This document shows, one piece after another, positions 41,682 through 53,312 of a stretch of DNA of 64,000 nucleotides. The first letter of the stretch is position 1. Every line of letters begins with the position of its first letter. The notes under the pieces were generated by a model. It ran no database searches. It saw nothing but the letters and a program-made list of their open reading frames with translations, and was not told the origin of the DNA. The DNA is from Macrosoma leucophasiata. Lineage: Eukaryota > Arthropoda > Insecta > Lepidoptera > Hedylidae. A program made the translations under genes and the position numbers. The stretch spans positions 19,518,501 through 19,582,500 of the forward strand of contig JAWQUS010000027.1 of NCBI GenBank assembly GCA_036365455.1, in the 5' to 3' direction.

Positions 41682-42021
41682 AATAAATAATAATGGCAAT
41701 CCATTATACGTCCATCTGCTGGGCACGAGTCTCTAGTCTCAGGCCTTAGGAGGAGGCCTGGAGCTTACGCTGCTCCAATGCAAGTTGGTGGAGGTGGGTG
41801 GGTTAGTGGCCAACCCGCTGTCGGATGTTTTCAAACCGCCCATAAGGCCTCCGACAAAGTCTAACGACTGCTATCTATCTATGGCAACCGGGATCGACGG
41901 CTTAACGTGCCCTCCGAAGCACGGAAATGCGCATTCTAATTTGCTACTAGCGGTCACCCATCACACTTCCCGACCGCGCCCGTAGTGCTTAACCGAGTAG
42001 ATCGCCTATGATCTACACCTG
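41682..42021 (-). repeat. 5S-SINE, 5' end shortened
   Basis: Same order as 25954-26351, with the 5S C-box-like block on the minus strand at about 41950-41966. The A-box region is partly lost and the first 30 bp are missing. Confidence 0.75.
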
Positions 42022-42027
42022 ATTCAT

Positions 42028-42160
42028 TGAAATAAAACTAGTTTTCGGATTTATCTCGCTCGCGTATTTTGAACTAAAATGATTATTTAAAATGGAACCC
42101 GACGCTTCGGTCGCTTTTCAGCTTCCGTGGTCTCGGGCAGTCTGAGATGACTTCATCATA
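42028..42160 (+). repeat. Dispersed repeat shared with 1191-1330
   Basis: 'cattgaaataaaactag', 'cccgacgcttcggtcgc', 'cagcttccgtggtctcggg'. Class unknown. Confidence 0.6.
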
Positions 42161-42708
42161 AAGTACACTAAAATTGTTTAACCAGACATAAAGCTGAAAA
42201 TAAAACGCAACACGCGCAACCAAACCAACAAAATACAACAAAGTTTTCGTTTTCATTAGCAAGAACTTTTAACAAAAAAATGATGCCCCTTCGGGAACGC
42301 AAGAGGATCCAAAAGGGTGAAAAAAAAACCTTATCGTCCGTCAGGCCAGAGTAAAGGAATAATCCTTTTATCTGGCTGAACATACGCTTGGCATACGTTT
42401 TAGCATTGGCTGCAGTTTTATCGCGGGATGTCACTGACCATCCTATACTGCGGCCTATTCTAATAAACGGCAGGTTGGTCCGCCATCGTTCGGTTGACTG
42501 ACTGCAGTAGTAGAATAATTCTCTTCCAGTAGAAGAATATTCTCCCGCTAGTGGGCGGTGGGGTCGTCACTTCCCGACGCGAGGTACACAAATACGGTAC
42601 CGTAATTGCCTGGTACCCTAAATTGTTGTGGCAACGCATCAGAATATACGTTAAGTCCTGTGCTTCTTATAAAGATACCTTTAGCCTATAAGCATTTTAT
42701 TAAGCATG
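42161..42708. other. Unassigned; 88-residue minus-strand reading
   Basis: The minus-strand reading at 42168-42434 (MTSRDKTAANAKTYAKRMFS...) is not recognised. 42505-42560 holds a short imperfect inversion around 'agaataattctcttcc' and 'agaagaatattctccc'. Confidence 0.35.
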
Positions 42709-42994
42709 TTTTTTTATGTAGGTATGTAATGAAAGTGGCAAACACGCATGCAGTTTACATTGATGTTAAGTGATGACTGCAGCTTAAAGACACCCACTCA
42801 AAGACCAGAGGTCAATATGCAGATGCGATACCACTTCTGAGGCCTAAGGCGATATGCCTCTGTGACGGCATTTACAGAGCCTTACATTACCACCTGATTG
42901 TTACACGATATTGCTGAACATTTAATGGTAAGTAGATTAAGTAATGCGGTGGAGCCTACGCCCGCGAGCTTCGTCACTGGAGCGCTACCACCAT
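42709..42994 (-). repeat. SINE-A
   Basis: Full length but diverged. The palindrome's last part is changed (ACTGGAGCGCTACC). Confidence 0.88.
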
Positions 42995-43286
42995 TTACTT
43001 AATGTTTTTTTTTTAATTGAGCACGTGCTTGTAATGTCACATCCAGGTTATTTAAATCCAAGCAAAAACTTTTCCCTGAAGGCGTATATTTCTCCATACA
43101 CGGGCGTCCCAGTGTCTAATAAAGTGGTCACAGTCGAAGCAAGATTAACAGCTTCAGTTTATTATTGTTAGTGATAGGATGTGTGCATACTGCTCTTTAT
43201 TTATGCTCTGGGACTCGCATTTCCGTATTTAGGCTGTTTGTTGTTTGTTTCGGTTGTTTTCCTTTGCGAGTTTTATTGTGTCAGAA
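42995..43286. other. No gene seen
   Basis: Unassigned. The 75- and 71-residue readings run partly into neighbouring SINEs. Confidence 0.4.
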
Positions 43287-43525
43287 TTTTTTATGCAATG
43301 ATGATGGCAAACAAGCATGCAGTTCACATTGATTCGAATACTGCAGCATACAGACATCTACATAAAATAACAAATGAATCCGGCACAGAGGCATAACACC
43401 TTAGACCTCAGGAATGGTAACGCATCTACATTTTGATCTTGATCTTTGTGTGGGTGTCTATAGGCTGCAGTCATCACGTTACATCAATGTGAGCTTGTTT
43501 GCCACTTCCATTGAATAAAAAAAAA
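43287..43525. repeat. SINE-A tail-out inverted pair
   Basis: A minus-oriented 3' part (43287-43377) meets a plus-oriented 3' part (43378-43525) at 'aaataacaaatgaatccgg'. The two A-tails lie at the outside. Confidence 0.8.
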
Positions 43526-43779
43526 GATGAGCTGAATACCGATGCAATGGGCTTTCCCCTCTGTCAAAGTACAAGCCCAAATGGGCCTATACCTGTCGCC
43601 TAGATGTTTAAATGTGTGCGTGAAATTGTGAAGGTGTGAGTTTCGTAGTAATAGACGATTTTTGTAGTGTGCGTGGGTGTCGCACGCATTTCCCCCCGCA
43701 AAAAATTACAGACTATTTTGCATGGGTAATAAACGCTATGGCTACCCCTTCAGTCAGCCGCGGCCGGTGGTCCGTGTTG
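43526..43779. other. No gene seen
   Basis: Unassigned; an 83-residue reading at 43636-43887 runs into an RTE end and is rejected. Confidence 0.4.
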
Positions 43780-43965
43780 CTCTATGATTCCAATAGAGCG
43801 GTAGTTAAAATAACAGCGTCAGCAGCGTCCCGCGGCTATTGCCAATCCGCCCGTCATGGGTGGCGATTATGGCTTATTCTCCACTAATGACGCACAATAC
43901 TGCTGTGTGTACAGCAGTGGACGTCTTTCGGCTTCGGATGATCATGAATCAGCCCATCGTAGGTG
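43780..43965 (+). mobile_element. RTE-family 3' end
   Basis: 'ccaatccgcccgtcatggg', 'tggcttattctccac' and 'gtacagcagtggacgtcttt' then 'cggcttcggatgatcatga' match the last codons and untranslated tail of the RTE group at 24.3 kb and 59.8 kb. Confidence 0.55.
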
Positions 43966-43992
43966 ATTTTTGGTATATCGATTAGCGTTATA

Positions 43993-44167
43993 AAATAAAA
44001 ATAATAAAATACGCATGCACTCACAGCACCACATACAACACAAACACAAACACCCAGACCCGAAACAAATATCTGTAGGCCATACAAATATTTGTTCCGG
44101 TGCGGGGATCGAACCCGCGACCCTTGTCAAACAGTGGTTTCGTACCGCTGGATTAACCGGGTCGTCA
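43993..44167 (-). repeat. SINE-C
   Basis: Good B box on the minus strand (GGGTTCGATCCCC). The A-box side is altered (ACCCGGTTAATCCAGCGG). The middle part is shortened by about 25 bp. Confidence 0.85.
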
Positions 44168-44824
44168 GTGTCGTGTTGGGCATGTAATTTGAATATAATT
44201 TTGTGCAATTTGCATCAACAGTTCAATCAAAATCTTACGCGAATCAATACTGTTTCTGCTAGAAGCTTGAGGTCTGAGTTATAGAGAAAATTTAGAAAGA
44301 ATTAAAAAAGCGTCATGTCGATGTATCTGCATAAGACATTCCAATTTTGCATAGGATGGTATTCATTAAAATTCATTTACCACATATATACAGAATGTAT
44401 GTTTGTCACTCCCATAAAGATTCTTCATTTCATATTTTAATAAAATTTTAAGAAAACTTTTATTGTTAAAGAAGTGAAAATTGATTAATTTTCAATTTCA
44501 TTTTCAAACTTTAGCCAATATTATAAAAAGCGCACCGTGAAAGCATCTTTACACAAACCACGTGTGAAGGCGTGTTTAAATTAAAAGGGCTGGTGCTAAA
44601 TAAAAAATTGTAACGTTTCCAATTATGGTACGTGCGTCGTTTTATGCGTGCTTTATTAGTGCGTACTGTTTTATTACTTTTCTGATTGCGTCGAATATAT
44701 CCGGGGTGCGACCGCCTATCGACATTGCTATTGTCGTTGTCATTGCTGTCAAATTTTCATGTCGATTTTTGCTTGGAAATAATTATCGCTTGTTTTTCAC
44801 CTACGAAAACGCTGAACACTGCCA
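44168..44824. other. Unassigned 0.65 kb
   Basis: A 70-residue reading at 44625-44837 is hydrophobic (SAYCFITFLIASN, AIVVVIAVKF) but is not recognised and runs into SINE-A. Confidence 0.35.
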
Positions 44825-45015
44825 TTTTTTTACGTAATTGAAGTGGCAAGCAAGCATACAGTTCACATTGATGTTAAGTTAAGGTTTTATCCCTCTGTGG
44901 CGGAAATTACAGGATCGGAACACGATAGTGCTGAACACTACTATTGAGCGGCAAGTATTTTAGATAATGCGGTGGTGCCTACGTCCGCAAGCTCCGTCAC
45001 TGGAGCTCTACCACT
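44825..45015 (-). repeat. SINE-A with internal deletion
   Basis: About 90 bp are missing between 'gatgttaagtta' and 'aggttttatccctctg'. Confidence 0.88.
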
Positions 45016-45098
45016 TATATTTATCTTTTTTGCTGACTAATATCGTTACATCGTTGGGGACGTGACTATAATAAGTGTACAAAACACATCATTTCTTG

Positions 45099-45340
45099 CG
45101 ACAAGGAGACAATTCGACAATTTCTAAAATTTATCATCAGCCATTCTGGTACGTGCGTACCTTATTGGCAGTACCTTCCTTATTTAATTTGGCTGCGGCG
45201 AACGCATTTGTTACGAAATTCAATTATATGCCGTGTGACGTGCGATATTATGGCACGTTCATAAATTGTTGTATGAAGGACCATAACTTGCTACGTAATA
45301 TTCATACGTTTGCTATTGTGATAATGCTGAAAATTGCGTG
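45099..45340 (+). repeat. Local duplication, copy 1 (open frame)
   Basis: Shares about 240 bp with 45835-46085. The frame reads AVPSLFNLAAANAFVTKFNY, then MPCDVRYYGTFINCCMKDHN, and is open in both copies (107 and 71 residues in total). I do not recognise the protein. It may be a short repeat that happens to be open, or a pair of exon-like fragments. Confidence 0.5.
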
Positions 45341-45834
45341 CACTAAGAACATGTATACGTTCAAGATGACAGTGTTTCAATATTGTTACCTAAGTTGAAC
45401 GAAAAAAGTTTCTTATGATGTCAGGGTCATTTGTAACAATACCGTCTGAATTTTAACGGATAACTTAACTTACCATTATGAAAAAAAATTAAGCCCATCC
45501 CAATGTTAAAAAAACAGGTCCATGTAAAAGGTTCGTTGCAGCGCGACGTGAATGAAAGGAGATGCAATTTTTTCACAATTTCATTTTTGTCTGTAATGTA
45601 ATAATGTAATAGTTGTTCAAACTGATGAGTAAATTATACTATTATTAAGATTCGGATGATCATCGTCTCCTATAGTCCCGTCATAACTGGTATAGAGAAA
45701 CACCATTCTACGACGAATGAAAAAAAATAGTAGTACCTACTTATACTTGAATACTTTTTGCTATCAAAGCACATTAAATTCTTGAAAACCTATCTTTTAC
45801 ACGCACCGCATAAAAAGACGAGCAAAAATAAAGA
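45341..45834. other. Spacer between duplicated blocks
   Basis: No gene or repeat recognised. Confidence 0.4.
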
Positions 45835-46085
45835 GACAAGGCGACAATTTCTAAAATTTATCATCAGCTATTCTGGTACGTGCGTACCAGTGCGTATCTA
45901 CCTTATTGGCAGTGCCTTCCTTATTTAACCAAGCTGCGGCGAATGCATTTGTTATGAATTTCAATTATGTGCCGTGTGACGTGCGGTATTATGGCACGTT
46001 CATAAATTGTTGTATGAAGGGCCATAACTTGCTTAACAATATTCATACGTTTGTTATTGTAACAATGCTGAAAATTGCTTGGCGC
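45835..46085 (+). repeat. Local duplication, copy 2
   Basis: AVPSLFNQAAANAFVMNFNY, then VPCDVRYYGTFINCCMKGHN. Changes against copy 1 include both silent and altering ones, and no stop has appeared in either copy over about 60 codons. Confidence 0.5.
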
Positions 46086-46252
46086 TTGTTCATGTTGTTA
46101 TTGGCCAAGATTTCCAAATAGATTTACTACGTTCGGTTGAAGTAAAAAAAAAAAATATTTAATTCAACCCAACTTTGTCTCCAAGCATTAACAGCGCTTT
46201 AACACAAGGGTTCTGCAGGATCCTGTTTTGTGGCGTATGTGTTCTTAGTTTT

Positions 46253-46523
46253 ATCGGTGGTGCAGTTCCAATGTAGGAGCTTGAGAGCGTAGGCACCACC
46301 GCATTACCTAATCTAGCCTCACGGTTCAGCACTATCGTGTTCCGGTTAGATGGTTATGCATGGCCCCGTAATAACTATCACAGAGACACAACTAAGGTTT
46401 TAGGGTGGCATGGCAACTCATCTGCATTTTGACTTTTGGTTTTTATGTGGGTGTTTATTGGCTGTAGTCATCACTTAACATCATTGTGAAATGGTAGTTT
46501 GCCACCTTCACTACATTAAAAAA
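46253..46523 (+). repeat. SINE-A, older subfamily
   Basis: Variant with 'ggagcttgagagcgtagg' and 'ccccgtaataactatcacag'; ends 'ttcactacattaaaaaa'. Confidence 0.85.
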
Positions 46524-47740
46524 CCAGTTTCAAATCGATAGCAAAAATATTTAACATTTTTTCTTTAAATTGAACGAATTGAGATTAATAAACTACTGTG
46601 TAATTTTTCTAATGTTCCTGGGGTCAGTCCAGGTTTATTGTTAACTCTATGAAAATAATACCTCTCACGAAATATAAGCAATTCTTTCTAAAACTTTGGC
46701 GCACTTTTGCTTTCCAGTAATTAAGATATATTCCATTTATTATATACCATATATCGATTTGTTTTCACACAAATCAATATCATATTTGATCGATTTTAAA
46801 ATTTTTCGATTCTTATGTTATTTATTTTTCTAACTTTTCTCGTTTTCTGCATTTTTAATTTACCTAACGTATTATTTTTATTATAAATAAATCTATCGCT
46901 TTCTTTATACCAATTAGTTAACTCAATGCTTACAAATTTCAATCGAGTCCCAAAACTGCGTGTTTCCTTTTAATATCTTCATTTATCAAGATTTAATAAA
47001 TATATAACTTCCCAACAATGTGAAATACATTTGAATCTCATTTGTTGGAGGCACAATCAAAGCGTGCTCAAGTCTTGTCGGTAATCCCAATAAACAAGCG
47101 CTCTTAAAAAACAATGAGGTTAGTACAGCAGGAATCCGTTTGTAATTCAATAAAGCGTTAATTAATTTGCCTTAATTAAAATTGACTTGGCAAGAATAAT
47201 TTAATTAGAAGACAGAGGAAGCAAAAGTTGTCGGGCCGTTGCGATTTTGGCTTAAAACAGAAACCTTTTTTCTGTTTTCCGGTCAAAAAATGCGCCAAGT
47301 TTTTTATGTAAACGATCTTAAAAATTCCTCTTAAACAGTAATAAACAGTTTGGCCTCTTTGAGGGCGAGGCCTTTAATTTTGTTTTTCTTTTTTTTACAC
47401 TTAACAGTCCATTGGCGCGGAAAGTTTTAATAAAAAGTTGGTTGGAATTAATGGTCCTATGGAATATACAGTAATGGATGCCGAGATGTTAGGATATGAT
47501 GCATTATTATTATCATGTTTATGATTGCGAAATATGCTTTTGTTGCTACATCTTCAACATAAATAAACATTTTTAAATATGTTGCTGAGCTCAAAACTCC
47601 ACGTTTTTACCTACCGCATATTATATTCGCTTATTTTTCTTCAATTGATTGTAGTTTCTAGTGTGGAGACTGCATTTTTTTTTTATTTATTTGCAAATGA
47701 TTAAGCGATTTACAGAAAACATCTATCTCACTTTTATTTT
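46524..47740. other. Unassigned 1.2 kb, no gene seen
   Basis: The largest stretch without a named repeat in this part. AT-rich, no open frame. Confidence 0.45.
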
Positions 47741-47847
47741 ACTGGTGGTAGAGTTCCAGTGTAGGAGCTCGAAGCCGAAGGCCCCACCGCATTACTTAAT
47801 CTATGCAGTGTTTAGCACTGTCGTTTTCCGGTTAGATGGTAATATTC
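47741..47847 (+). repeat. SINE-A 5' third
   Basis: ACTGGTGGTAGAGTTCC to 'cggttagatggtaatatt', then lost. Confidence 0.8.
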
Positions 47848-47904
47848 TTATTCACTCTATGTTAGTTAAAACCTAGTACCAACAGTGTTGCGCTAAACCG
47901 TGGA

Positions 47905-47950
47905 CGGACAGACATACAGAAAGACAGAAAGACAAACAGACAAACAGACC

Positions 47951-47981
<31 letters not shown>

Positions 47982-48035
47982 GGACATGACGAAACTATAA
48001 GGGTTCCTTGTTTACTACGGAACCCTAAAAAGGAA
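47905..48035 (-). repeat. Dispersed repeat with (GACA)n run
   Basis: GACAGACA-type run, then 'cggacatgacgaaactataa' and 'gggttcc...ggaaccct' (GGGTTCC facing GGAACCC). The same end occurs at 58490-58555. Confidence 0.5.
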
Positions 48036-48442
48036 TGCCTTGACCTTCATAGAAAAAACGATCTCTTTTATTGATGCGAGAATTACAACAGCCTGCAATA
48101 TATCGCTGTTATCTTAATGACTGCACTCTAGTTAGCGGATTAAGGCTAAAGGCTCCCACGGAACTGATGGCTCATGGATGATATGTTCTAGTTTGGGGAA
48201 AACTGAACTAAATTAATTGCTTACCTGTATCGCCTCATTGGAGTAAGCTTCATTGATAAAAGCTTGTATGTGGGGTGTTATTTAGAAAAATATACTTTTA
48301 CGTATGGATAGGGCCGAGATGTTGCGGATTAACAGCGGAGTTGAGAAGTTAAGGTATATCTTTTAAGAATATACGAAAAATCCTCATTAGCAATTATTAT
48401 ATAATATAATAATCTAAACCTATCTAACCAAAAAACAAAAAG
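48036..48442. other. No gene seen
   Basis: Unassigned. Confidence 0.4.
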
Positions 48443-49077
48443 GTGACTATACGCTATTGTTATCATCGAATACATGGGAGGGACATGGTGTGGTTATACG
48501 GGGGACTGTTGAAGGTCTCGAACTCCATTAACACTCCCGCTCCTCCGGGGCTGAACTGTGTGCCCGTGAACCCCTTCACCGGACGGTATGAGACGCCTGG
48601 TGTCTCATACCGGTCTGAGCAGGAACCTCTGGACGTCTGAATAGATGTAGGTCACCCGAATGGAGAAAGATACCTGGCTGGCTAGCGTGCAGGTGTTCCA
48701 TACGTCACTAGAGTTAGTTGGAGCCAAAGAGCTTGATGGATGGCTCGGAAATGAGCAGCCGCCGGCGAGGTCACCGATGTGTGCGATTGCTCAACATACA
48801 AGAACACTCTGTAGCGTCCACTACATTAAGGCGCCAACTAGTGGAATACAATGAAACCTTACAGTACTTGTCTAGTACGATAGATGGCGTGCAGTCAAAT
48901 TACATCGCACATACGAAGATTTCTCAAGAGTTGGCATATATACAACTTCCCAACGTCAACCGTTGGGCCGCGGCCCGCCAGGCGCTACCACCTCGCCTGG
49001 TCGGAGGATCCTCCCTTTTCATCGGAGGAACACTTCCACCCGTTCCTCCACAACTCCACCAAATCACTTTAACATAA
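48443..49077 (+). pseudogene. Unrecognised coding-like stretch, probably element-derived
   Basis: GC-richer than its surroundings. Three plus-strand readings follow one another in different frames (48443-48640, 48660-48854 and 48718-49077, 60-119 residues). One carries SINTPAPPGLNCVPVNPF and another LVEYNETLQYLSSTIDGVQS, ending with PPVPPQLHQITLT. Frame changes and the LINE tail just downstream (49195-49290) suggest the eroded 3' coding part of a LINE. The family is not identified. Confidence 0.35.
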
Positions 49078-49194
49078 AAAGTACACTGACGTCTCTAACT
49101 CTTTGAGGCTGTTTGCTGGAACTCTTTCCAGGATGGACCTGCAAACAGTGTATACATGATAACACAGATACATAACTCTGTAAACTGCGAATGG

Positions 49195-49290
49195 TTAAGC
49201 TGGTAGAGAACGCTTTTAGCGTTAAGCCCGCCATTTGTACCAATATCATGTATGTATTGTGTGACAATAAAGAGTTAATAAATAAATACA
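49195..49290 (+). mobile_element. LINE 3' tail
   Basis: 'gagaacgcttttagcgttaa' and 'gcccgccatttgtacc', then 'gtgtgacaataaagag' and 'taataaataaata'. It has its own AATAAA signal and A/T tail. Same end at 35440-35512. I recall this 'cgcttt.agcgttaag' end from lepidopteran LINEs. Confidence 0.65.
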
Positions 49291-49429
49291 TGTAAGCTTT
49301 GGTAGAGATCAAACCATGAAATTACACTTATTTCTCAACAACAGGTGGCATGAAGCGGTAGGTTCCCTTTATCTGCAAAGACATCTGCCGAAGCAATCGT
49401 ATCCCGAGAGGACCTGCTTGCTATATATA

Positions 49430-49683
49430 TTTTTTTTGTAATGGAAGTGGCAAACAAGCAGGCAGCCTATAGACACCCACATAAAGACCAAGGTCAAAAT
49501 GCAGATGCGTTACCACTCCTGAGGCCTGAAGTGTTATGCCTCTGTGCCGGAAATTAAAGGGCCGTATATTACCACCTGACCGGAACACGATAGTGCTGAA
49601 CACTACCATTTAGCGGCAAGTATATTAGGTAATACGGTGGTGCCTATGCCCGCGAGCTACGTCACTGGCGCTTTACCATCAGT
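49430..49683 (-). repeat. SINE-A
   Basis: Lacks about 35 bp after 'ggcaaacaagc' (joined to 'aggcagcctatagac'). Otherwise complete. Confidence 0.9.
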
Positions 49684-51074
49684 AAGAGTATGAGTCGGCC
49701 GGGAGCCAGCTTCTCCTTGCCTAATCTCTTTGAATGGCTCCACGAGCTTGTGTCGCCACAAACCTCACATAAACCATCGCTAGGACTTCAAACCCTTAGA
49801 TTAAGGACCTGGTGCTGAAAGCATTATTAATCGACACAACCCACATTGTAAAAAGTCTTCTATCCAATAAATGATTTTCATTAGGTTACTTTAACTTTAC
49901 TTTAACTTCTAGCCTCAATTCTTATATTCCAAATTTCTTCAATAAACTTAAAACAAAAACTTCAAATATAACAATTTCTTCATCTCCATACTGCCTACGT
50001 CATGAATAAAGTTTGCAACTTATGTCTCCTGTATTGTATTTTTTTTTAAATAAAACTCAGCTCCAGTCTTAAGACTGTAATGCTTACAATAAATACTTAT
50101 TCCTTGGAACTGATATTAAAACCAAAGTTTTGTTTCCACATTTAAATTTTATGTCTCTTGTTGTATTTTATCTTGAATTTGAAGCCAGGCTAATCAAAAA
50201 AGTTTGCGGAGCGTCTTTGTTTTTCAAGTGGATAGAACGCATAGACATATATTCGTTTAAAAGGTCAGCGTCGATAATTCAAGAGACCAAAAAAAAAGGT
50301 CCGGATAAAAACCATTTGGAAAGTAAGAAAATATAATAAGATTAAAAAGATACTTAAAATTAAATGCATGGCATTCGGTTTCTATTCTAGCTGTAATGTG
50401 GACTTGGTTTTGAGTAAATAAAATTTGAAAGTCACTCATAACATGAAATCAGACTTTTGCGAGTCTAACTTCAAGTAAACTTATTAAGGACTCCCACACA
50501 TAACCGCGAATTTGCATCGCATCGCAAATATCTGTGAGCTCGCACGTATGCATCGCCTACAATGCGATGCGATTTGTGTGGCAGCCCTAAGAGCAGGTCG
50601 ATTTTAAAATAAAAAAAACAAAATTAATTGTAAGAGATATCACTAAGGATGTATCTTTAGATGTTTAAGAGCCCTTTCAATGATATTATTTGTAAATATA
50701 ACATACTTCAAATTTAATGGCCGCCGCGGTTTCGCTGCGTGACGCGTATTCGAAAGGTCCAGTTTTCGATGACTTTGGCGCATAAATCAGGCTGAATTTG
50801 ACCGATGGCACCGACTACATTATTATTGACTTTGAAAGTCGCGGTGGTGGCTTATTTGCATAGACCTGCAATCAAATCACACGATCTTGGTTGCCATTTC
50901 GCGTCGCCTCGGCGCAAGATAACCCTGCCATGAAACTTTAAGAAATAGTGGAACCAAAACTCATTATCTTAGAATGCAAACGCTTTTGCAGATGCCCAAA
51001 ATTTATATTTACTTTCAATGATATATTATATAGATTCATATTTATATGCGCATTTAAGTTTTATAAGCAATCAC
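49684..51074. other. Unassigned 1.4 kb with one fold-back
   Basis: Besides 50487-50588 nothing is recognised. The 68-residue reading at 50130-50336 is not supported. Confidence 0.45.
50487..50588. mobile_element. About 100-bp fold-back (mini TIR element)
   Basis: AGGACTCCCACACA faces TGTGTGGCAGCCCT. Further in, 'tttgcatcgcatcgcaaa' faces 'aatgcgatgcgattt'. The arms fold over almost the whole length. Confidence 0.6.
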
Positions 51075-51360
51075 TTTTTTTTTTTTTTATGTAATGTAAG
51101 TGGAAAACAAGCATGCAGTTCACATTGATGTTAAGTGATGACTGCAGCCTATAGACACCCACATGAAGACCAAGGCCAAAATGCAGATGCGTTACCACTC
51201 CTGAGGCCTAAGGTGTTATGCCTCTGTGCCGGAAATTACAGGGCCGTACATTACCACCTGACCGGAACACGATACTGCTGAACACATTAGCGGCAAGTAA
51301 ATTAGGTAATGCGGTGGTGCCTACGCCCGCGAGCTCCGTCACTGGAGCTCTACCACCAGT
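51075..51360 (-). repeat. SINE-A
   Basis: Full length with a long T-run; 'cactaccattt' is lost before 'agcggcaag'. Confidence 0.92.
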
Positions 51361-51865
51361 AAGTAGATTACACGCCAATAATTTCCGAATAATACCCTTT
51401 TAACGTCACTTCAATCGGTACACAATTGAAACGAGGGAGTGATTGGGTACAAACAAAATATAAACGTCAATCGTCCACCCGTAATGAAGGCAGAGATCGA
51501 ACCCGTATCAAGCCGCCATCTATTTTATTTACAAAAATATAGGCTCATCTACATACGCCCACATACCGCGGCGATACGTGGATCACCGTGGTGTTTTACA
51601 TGAAAAAGGAACGGTTCTATAAGGGAAAAAGCAATATCGTGTTAGTGCTGGTATATTTGTTAACCGCGCAAGTAATAGGATGTTAGCGGAATAATTTTTG
51701 AATACTAAATTTTTCGTTATTTATTAGTTTTTTGTATAATTTAACTGCATTACATTTTATTTAAAAAGCTGAATTATTTTTTTCTGTAATATATTCTATT
51801 ATTCACCAGTCATTTAATATAAGTTATGAATATAATGGATATAAGATTCTACTATTACAGACTGA
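51361..51865. other. No gene seen
   Basis: Unassigned. 51500 reads 'gatcgaacccgtatcaag', possibly a trace of a tRNA-like SINE head. Confidence 0.4.
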
Positions 51866-52011
51866 CCTCCTTATTCATAAACGTATTTTAGCTAATGTGT
51901 TGCTAATCTCTCCTTTGTCTTTTCCTATCCTGCGCATTTGACAATGGAACTGACAAAGACAATGCATTCTATAGCTGAAACGTATCTAATGTACGTTTAT
52001 GAATAAGGGGG
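51866..52011. mobile_element. PIF/Harbinger-type MITE, copy 3, TSD TGA
   Basis: CCTCCTTATTCATAAACG and ACGTTTATGAATAAGGGGG, flanked by TGA (51863-51865 and 52012-52014). 146 bp; the central TTGACAATGGAACTGACA matches copy 1. Confidence 0.85.
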
Positions 52012-52386
52012 TGAGTAAATGAGAATGTCAGAAAACGCATAGTCAAGACTTCTTGAGGTAGAAAGCTATAGTTGATATGTAGGACACTTAGGGAGTGTAG
52101 GTACAAACGTAGTTGTCGATCGACTTATTCATATCAAAGGATCAGTTTGTTTCAAGGTTTTTCCATATTTAGAAATCTTTAGGTAGGTTACATTCTCCAA
52201 AATCTTGATGGCATCCTTGAGTTTAGTCCCATAGATGTTGCTTACAGAAGAATTTGTAATAAAGCTTAAAAATGGTTTATTTGTAAGCAAAATATGTATA
52301 ATTCCTTTTTCCAAATACCTACTTTGTATTATACCATATCTCTTTGTAGTTTGTCTGACTTATAGGCTGTATGTATTTTTTTCTTC

Positions 52387-52671
52387 TTTTTTTTATGTAA
52401 TGGAAGTGGCAAACAAGCATGCAGTTCACATTGATGTTAAGCGATGACTGCAGCCTATAGACACCCACACAAAGACCAAGGTCAAAATGCAGATGCGTTA
52501 CCACTCCTGAGGCCTAAGATGTTATGCCTCTGTGCCGGAAATTACAGAGCCGTACATTACCACCTGACCGGAACACGACAGTGCTGAACACTACCATTTA
52601 GCGGCAAGTATATTAGGTAATGCGGTGGTGCCTACGCCCGCGAGCTCCGTCACTGGAGCTCTACCACCAGT
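52387..52671 (-). repeat. SINE-A, reference copy
   Basis: The least altered copy. On the minus strand it reads ACTGGTGGTAGAGCTCCAGT, a GAGCTC...GAGCTC palindrome, 'gcgggcgtaggcaccaccgc', 'gtgttccggtcaggtgg', 'taatttccggcacagaggc', 'gtaacgcatctgcattttg', 'ataggctgcagtcatcac', 'gcttgtttgccacttcc', 'attacat' and the A-tail. About 285 bp. No good tRNA-type A/B box pair is visible. It may be a SINE with a worn promoter or a LINE-tail-derived element. I recall similar ACTGGTGGTAG elements (for example metulj-type SINEs of butterflies). Confidence 0.93.
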
Positions 52672-52976
52672 AAAACTTATTGGTAGACGTAGAAAACGCT
52701 AACTGGATAAAGATTATAATCCGCTACAAGTTTATTCCTTAGACCACCACAGCGACCGCACATCGGATAAAACGACACTATGACATGGAGGGTAGATGTA
52801 CCACAGCATCGTTTATAGTGCTGATGTATATGGTGTTTAACACCAAGCTTCATGTTTTATTTATATTGTTTTATTGCGTTCAAAAAAGGGACCGGAAATG
52901 TTTGGACTGCATGCAATCGTTACATTTTTGCTGACGGGTTGAGATAGTAGTCATGAATATAACAGGCGAAAGTAAA
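52672..52976. other. No gene seen
   Basis: Unassigned. Confidence 0.4.
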
Positions 52977-53312
52977 TGAAGCGCGCATGGCTCCGCGGCT
53001 GGTGTAGACCGTAAACGATCTACTTGGTTAAGCGATACGGGCGCGGTCGGGTGTGTGATAGGTGACCGCTAGTGGCAAACTAAAAATGGGCGTTTCCGTG
53101 CTTCGAAGGGCACGTTAAGCCGTCGGTGCCGGTTGCTACCGATAGATAGCAGTCGTTAAACCTTGTCGGACGCCTTATAAGCGATTTGAAAACATCCGAC
53201 AGCGGGTTGGCCACTAACCGTATCTCCACCAACCCGCATTGGAGCAGCGTGGTGGAGTAAGCTCCAGTCCTACCCCCAAAAAGGGAAGAGACTCGTGCCC
53301 AGCAGTAGCAGG
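52977..53312 (+). repeat. 5S-SINE, plus strand
   Basis: 'gcgcgcatggctccgcggc', 'ctacttggttaagcgatacg' and 'tgtgataggtgaccgctag' give the 5S-like A and C boxes. Body 'cgtgcttcgaagggcacg'. Its last 20 bp, including the ATT-type tail, are missing. The 79-residue minus-strand reading is a shadow. Confidence 0.8.

Noticed and set aside
47935..47985. Possible CRISPR-like or satellite array of GACA units
   Set aside because: Simple four-base microsatellite inside a dispersed repeat, with no spacers of regular length.
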